From Macquaria australasica (lineage: Eukaryota; Chordata; Actinopteri; Centrarchiformes; Percichthyidae): a DNA stretch of 64,000 bases. Under the pieces are notes generated by a model. It was not told the DNA's origin, did not search any database, and saw only the letters and a list, made by a program, of their open reading frames with translations. This document shows, one piece after another, positions 58,291 through 64,000 of this stretch; positions within the stretch are counted from its first letter, which is position 1; each line of letters opens with the position of its first letter. The DNA is taken from positions 4,662,110 through 4,726,109 of the forward strand of contig SEMN01000001.1 in the NCBI GenBank assembly GCA_005408345.1. The letters run 5' to 3'. Made by a program: the position numbers and the translations under genes.

Positions 58291-61200
58291 AAGTACACCA
58301 GCCTAATCATTGTAAACCACCAAGTGTGGCTGCAGTACAGCAGAGCATCCCATCCTTGCTAAATAACAATCTTTAGATTTGTCAGGTACTAACACTTGTT
58401 TATGATGTCCATGAAGGGCCACAGCAGGAAGTCTTTGTACTGAAAAATAATTGATAAGGAACGTAAAAACTATTAAGAGACAATGCAAACGTGTTACAAT
58501 TACTTTGCAAGAACTATCTAACTAACTAAGGAATCCTAAAATGTAGCAACAATAAAAAGCCACACTCACTTTAGATCTTTTGCCCTTCTCATCCCTTTGG
58601 TATCCCTTTGGTACAAAACAACCACAGACTAGACAGGTTGGTAAATACAAGTGTGCTGTGTGCAGTTTATTGACATCATGTTGCATGATTTCTGGGTGTT
58701 TAAGGTCAGAGTTTTTAGACAGTTATCTCTCATTAGCCAATGGAGCCACCGGGTCTCTGTCGTCTAATTATAGGCCCTTTCATTTTTGCTATCCTGCGTC
58801 ACTTATTTATCATCTGTCTTTCGTCTTTTTTCATTTCTGTGAAGCACATTGTATTGCATCCATCTGTATCAAATGTCTTGTATAAATAACGTGTATTATT
58901 ATTACATTTCTAGCTCTTGTAAACTTCAGTACTTTCATGTGGGCTTTGTCTGATAGCAATATAAACCAAATCAGATCTTGCTATCTGACTTCTTGACGTC
59001 ATGCATCCTTACATTTGATGATCAAAGCTGTGTTCAGATTTGTACAAGTTTGCTTGCTTCTAGAGTTTGAGAATATTTAAGTCCTAGTTTTTTTTTTTTT
59101 AGTAGATTAATCTATACACACTTTCAAATTTGCATTTTGTGTCAGGATAGAGTCAAAGTATGCAAGTATATTAGTGGCTTCTTACTGATTTTGTTCTTCC
59201 TGTCCCTATTGTTTTGCTCATGTAAAAATACTTTATTTCACAGTAAAATCAATTTTGCAGTGTTCTGAATTGATCCCATTATTGCTGCATTTAGATATGG
59301 ATTTATGGTTATCAAAACACAAGGGCATGTACAGCAGTGTTTTTCCTGATAATAACTGAATCCTCAAGAAACTATTAGGGTCCATTACAATCCAAACATA
59401 ATATATTGTTTAATATATTAACTAAATGAAAACATATAACTGTGCAAACATGGGTTTATATCACAAAAAATACAAATTTGCTTGTATGTTTTAATGTAAA
59501 TAAAGAAAAATTTAATATAAATAAATGTTGATAGAGGTTCAGTAGAGTACCCCATACAAAGACAGACATCTGCTACACAAAATGCTAGTAAATAATCACA
59601 CTTGACTGAAACATAAATGATGACTATTATTTACTTATAATTAGCGTTTACCTCTGCAAGCACAGCTTTCATATGAGGCCACAAAAAAGGACACAACTGA
59701 TTGTTTCTTTGGCTGAGCCGCAGGGTTGCTGCCGACAACAAAAAATGTTAATAGCGTGGACTTAAAATAAAGATGGTTAATAGTAACACGTTTGACACTA
59801 GATACAGGCTTACTGACACATGCATGGGCAGTAATTTCATACTCTTTGTGTATTCGCGAGGAGCGCAGCACCATTCCAGGTGATTGAATGGAATAGTTTT
59901 GTTTCCGGTCGTGGTTTACACTAGCTGACAGCATGTTTTGCATTGTGTCTTTGTCTGGGTTGAGTCACCACTACCACTATTTTTACCAGCAATTTCCTCA
60001 TTTGGGAGGGTACCATGATAATAGTTCATTATTCCTGTTGTGTTATGTTCTACTTAGTGATTTTTTTTTACCAGTTGGTGATCACTTGGTGTTTACTGGT
60101 GGTTGGCTGCAATATGCAAGCAGACTGCCACCCTATTAGCTGCGCTGTATGTACTGCAACCTGATCAGCTAGGTACTGACGAAAATATAATTGCAATTTG
60201 GCTTTGCCCAGCCCTACCTACCCACTCAGTTTCTGCCATCCACCTGACTTCCAAGTCTTTCAGACATGAGAGAAACTGGAACAACTACTGTGATCACACA
60301 GTGGGAGCTCCACACAGAAAGGGCCAACGTTGGGAAATGATTGTGGCTAATGTAGTGGGGGGCCTCAGTGGTGACTGTTGGCCTCGCTGTGTTCAGTCTG
60401 GCTAAACTGTAACACGCTTTCAAACAATACACAGCAGTGAAACAATGATTTTCTATCCTATGTGAATATAATATAATGAATAGTCTAAGTTTACTTCCAC
60501 ATAAACAGCATATTTTGGTTGCTTGGTTAGAAGTTCAGCAGACACCTTACTTGATCAGCCATCACTTTCATATATACTAAGTGCAGGACTAACTAAGTGC
60601 ACTTCATGAGTTAGGTGTCATAGACTGTTTGGAAGAGATGCCTCAAACTCTATACCCGTTGTGGAACAGTGAGGAGTGGTGAGACAGTGGAAATTTGCAC
60701 TGACAAAAAACAGTTAGGGGCTATCACCTCAATACAAAAGGTGCCATGCCAAAGATTCAAGATTCCATTGAACACAAAGATGCAGTTATTCAGTTGATGA
60801 AGGAGGTGTAAGTCACTGCAGGACCAGAGAGACTGGCTGTGCTGCTGTTGCTCCATGTCCCACAAGCTGGATAAAATGGCATCATACTGGTACCCCATCA
60901 TAAGGCAGATCAGTCATCGAAATCTGGACTACTACAGCAGCTGCAGTCTGAATCAGCTGTGGGAAAGTTTGACTCATTACATGAAGACGGGCACTGAGAC
61001 AAGTGGTCTGCAAATATAGCATTGCTACAACTCTGTCTCAAGCTCATGGATGCCTGGAGAGAAATTCTAATCATAAAATGTCAAATAATGAGGACTGGCA
61101 GAGCCAGAGCCTGCCATTTGGTTGGCTTTGACTTTGAAATCACGTACACACAGACTGTTGCTGCCCTATGCAAAACAAAAAAAAGAAATGTTGGAAAAAA

Positions 61201-61939
61201 CTATAAAAACACATCCAGGGACCCAATAATATAGAACACAAGATAAAGATTTTTGTGTCCCCTGTGCAGCTCAGGTTGAACTGTACACACTTCGTTATAT
61301 TACATCCTACAACTTTTTCTTGATTTTATTACATGTGCTTGAAGGGGATACAGAGTATTGCAGTCTTTATAATGATTTGCTGAAAATGTTCAAATAGCCA
61401 GCTCGTACTCACCGGCCAACACTTGTCTTCTCTGTTATGAGAAGCTCAATTTTTTTCTAATTGGGAACATGCACTTAGTCTTAAGGTTTTCTGATGTCGT
61501 AGACTTGACAAAGCAGTCGATTCTCATGTGCTCTGTTGTCTGTACTCTTTACTCACATGACAACTGGCCTTTATAACAAGACCGTATATCATTAGGGAGA
61601 CTCTTCTCTGCAACCTAAACATCCAGAATTAAAAGGAAAGGACGATCTGAGATAAGAGATGGCAGCATCAAAGTAGGAGCTACAAAATTGTCTTGCAACA
61701 CACAGCACTAAGGCTTTGTCTAAATATCAAAGACCCTGACAGAAGTACACATTTCTTGTCAGAAGTCTGTCAGACATAACTAAGTCAGAGGCCAGAGGGA
61801 AGAATCCTTTAGTGTGATTATCTTGATTTACACAGATTAGCAGCTGGTGAATCAGTGTCGTAGGAGTTATAGCATGTATAGTTCTTGGTTTGAATTAGAC
61901 TCTGGACCATTGTTGCACGTCACCCCCCACACTCAGATT

Positions 61940-62150
61940 TAGACATGCTAGGGGCGTGGTTCTATGGATAGCAATGTCGGCCTGTTGGTCGGTCACGTTG
62001 GTCCAGACTGAAACATCTCAACAACAGACATTCATGGTCCCCAGAGAATGAATCCGAATGACTTTTCTCTTAGCACCATTGTGAGGTTCACATTTGTGGT
62101 TATGAGTGAGACGTTGTGACAACTATTGGATGGCTATTTACTAAAAAAGA
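61940..62150 (-). repeat. Dispersed repeat B, partial reverse copy
   Basis: In reverse complement this contains GTTGTGAGATATTTCA-like sequence, GGTTCACATTTGTGG and the terminal GACCGACCAACAGGCCGACATTGC block seen at the end of the 57885-58290 copy. Confidence 0.6.
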
Positions 62151-63057
62151 AAACCATGACAAAAGTAATTAAAAACAGAAGAAACTGAAATAGCAAATCT
62201 AAGGTGTTCAATGCTAAGTTGTTGGTTTTTTTTGTTGGTTTTTTTTGCATGAAACATTGCATTACATAATATTAAGAAAGTTCTAATATAATTCAAAGTG
62301 TGGTTTGCTCAACTGTTTATGAACAAAAAACAGACATTGCTTTAAAATGGCTTACCAGTGTCAACTAGTGTGAAAATGTCCTTCTGTTTTGCAACGAAGC
62401 ACAGCAGACTTTAAAAAGTCGGACTGTGAAAAGAGTCGGGGTCACATATTTAGCTACTAACTTTCCAAGATTACAAGTGCTTCTGTTCAGGTTTTGTCCT
62501 TTAATCAGCAAAAACACAGGATCACATTTAGGTTTGTCATAAAAATAACAATTAAGATCTAGCATCTACCTAGTGAAAATAAGTTCTCACAGCCACGTGA
62601 CGGCTATAATCAGCAGTAGTGGGTTCCTGGCTTTCTTCACTCAAAACAAAACTATGTGTCAATCAAATTCAGGACTTCAGGACAGGTTTACAATTGTAGA
62701 CATACTCTGTAGACTGTGGATACTGCACAAATAGATTCACTGTGGAATGATAAAAATACTGATCATTATGACAATCAAGTACTGATAGGGTTGTTTTAGA
62801 GTCTAAAGTTTCACTTCCCCCTTATTATATCAAAACAGTGTCTTAAAGTAAACAGATTGTCTTAAATGCTCAATTTCAGTTGTTTTAACATTTTCAACAC
62901 GTGGGTACATATGTCTGCATCTGTAGCCATTTGTGTGATGGTTTGACAGAAGCAAAACATTTGGAGCCGGTCCACTATGAACCCTTGAAATTAGTCATGC
63001 AGACTGCTGACCCACATTTGGGACTTCAGCTGAGGGAAAAGGCAACCAGGAAGTTGT

Positions 63058-63080
63058 AAAAAAAAAAAAAAAAAAAAAAA
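63058..63080. repeat. Poly(A) tract followed by CCCC
   Basis: About 22 A residues in a row. It could be the tail of a plus-strand retroposon, but no matching body or target duplication was identified. Confidence 0.8.
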
Positions 63081-63639
63081 CCCCAACAACATAGGAAGTG
63101 GGGAAGAACTTAAAGGGAAAAACAAAAGCCTTCAGCTTCTTGTTTTGCTTATGTATTTAAGTGCAATCTTTTTGTATGGCCTTAGGTTTTTTTCCCCCCC
63201 AGACTAAAATAATTGGTTTATAAAACTTACCAACAGGGTCAGACAGGCTAATCTGCTCTGTCTTGCTGGCAGGGGGGGAGACACCATTTACCCTCACCTC
63301 CTCTACATGAGATTTGCCTTTAGACTGACAGCACCTATAAAGGGCCAGCCTTGGGCAATTAATGCACATTTTTCATCATGTCAGTCCCCTACTGTTGCAA
63401 GTTTACACCAGGCTGTTCTTTCTGCATAAATGTGGACCCAGCCTAATAGATTAAAGGCTACTTGTCATGCTTCAGTGGCCAAGTGGTATTAGGCTATACT
63501 TCAGACCGTACCATTCACAGAATAAACTGCGTTACAAACAACATAAAGGTAATTCTCCCAAAATGACATTTAGTGGGGTGCTATTTTGCATTAGGCACGT
63601 GTTAAAGATTACAATCTACCCCCTCCTGGCCACTACAGG

Positions 63640-63870
63640 TTTCTTTCGCTTGTGTTGCACAGCCGACTGCTTACGCTGCTGCCGTCGTTAGCCGAGTATT
63701 GAGCTACCAGCTGACCTACTTTCGCTGCTCTCGGCCACTCGGTCCTGTTTACAAGCCACTGCCAGCGGAGGATGTGGAGTACAGTGCCTGGAAAATAGAC
63801 GGACACAGCCCGCAACCAGCAAAGACCACGAATGGGAAATTTGGTCGTGTGTATTTGTCGATAAGTTCGT
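63640..63870. other. GC- and CpG-richer block near the window end
   Basis: The stretch stands out from its AT-rich surroundings. Open frames overlap on both strands (63699-63917 plus; 63633-63878 and 63688-63885 minus). None matches a family I know. It may be a promoter, an exon or a transposon remnant. Confidence 0.3.
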
Positions 63871-64000
63871 ACTGCCAAAGCTCACTGGCGATTAATAACA
63901 GCACGCTATTAACTTAGGCGTTGTTATGCAATTTAACGCGTTCAGTGCTCTCGCCTGGTCAGTCAGACGCTCAGCTGCTATGCTGTAGTTTAAAAAGAAA

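Larger units (their letters stand above)
45603..64000. other. 18-kb stretch without a recognised gene
   Basis: AT-rich, intron-like or intergenic sequence with the mobile elements and repeats listed separately. Frames of 60-107 codons occur on both strands at about the rate expected by chance. One possible exon near 56515-56592 is treated as a finding. Confidence 0.5.

Noticed and set aside
58841..58900. LINE 3' tail suggested by TGAAGCACATTGTATTGC and TATAAATAA
   Set aside because: The resemblance to common fish LINE tails is weak, and no reverse-transcriptase sequence or target duplication was seen.

Overview
The window looks like nuclear DNA of a teleost fish, probably a percomorph. The genes are vertebrate and split into exons with short GT-AG introns. 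Long AT, GT and CA microsatellites, a Tc1-like transposon, a tRNA-derived SINE and several fish-type dispersed repeats fill the gaps. I rebuilt the exon chains by hand from splice sites and reading phase. Individual boundaries may be off by a base or two, but every chain closes in phase to a full-length product.

Layout. (1) 22-1502, plus strand: last coding exon of a cyclic-nucleotide-gated channel alpha subunit, best match CNGA2; its 5' part lies outside the window. (2) 5208-8336, minus: nine-exon RagA/RagB GTPase, 315 aa. (3) 11777-14394, minus: eight-exon ESCRT-III gene chmp1b, 199 aa. (4) 18261-20570, plus: TENT5D-type poly(A) polymerase in one coding exon, with a candidate 5' non-coding exon near 15.2 kb that faces chmp1b head to head. 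(5) 26815-41728, minus: complete 40-exon brwd3, 1794 aa, convergent with tent5d. (6) 42633-43268, minus: two well-spliced short exons that encode an ITIM-like tail; the rest of that gene was not found. (7) About 45.3-45.6 kb, plus: a promoter-like region with a probable non-coding first exon. (8) 45.6-64 kb: no gene I can recognise, mostly repeats and AT-rich intron-like sequence.

Adjacent TENT5D and BRWD3 match human Xq21.1. CNGA2 and RRAGB are also X-linked in humans, so this is a fish counterpart of ancestral X-linked material. The Rag gene and chmp1b carry introns here. The human proteins RRAGA and CHMP1B are made from intronless copies, so these two loci look like the ancestral, parental form.

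The most unusual item is tent5d. Its coding exon holds an insertion of about 390 residues, acidic and probably disordered, inside an otherwise well-conserved nucleotidyltransferase core, and the usual Gly-Ser of the active-site motif reads Gly-Ala. Other points of interest are a partial duplication of brwd3 exon 6 upstream of the gene, an acidic low-complexity block in the BRWD3 C-terminus, and paired MITF/TFE-type E-boxes upstream of the Rag gene.
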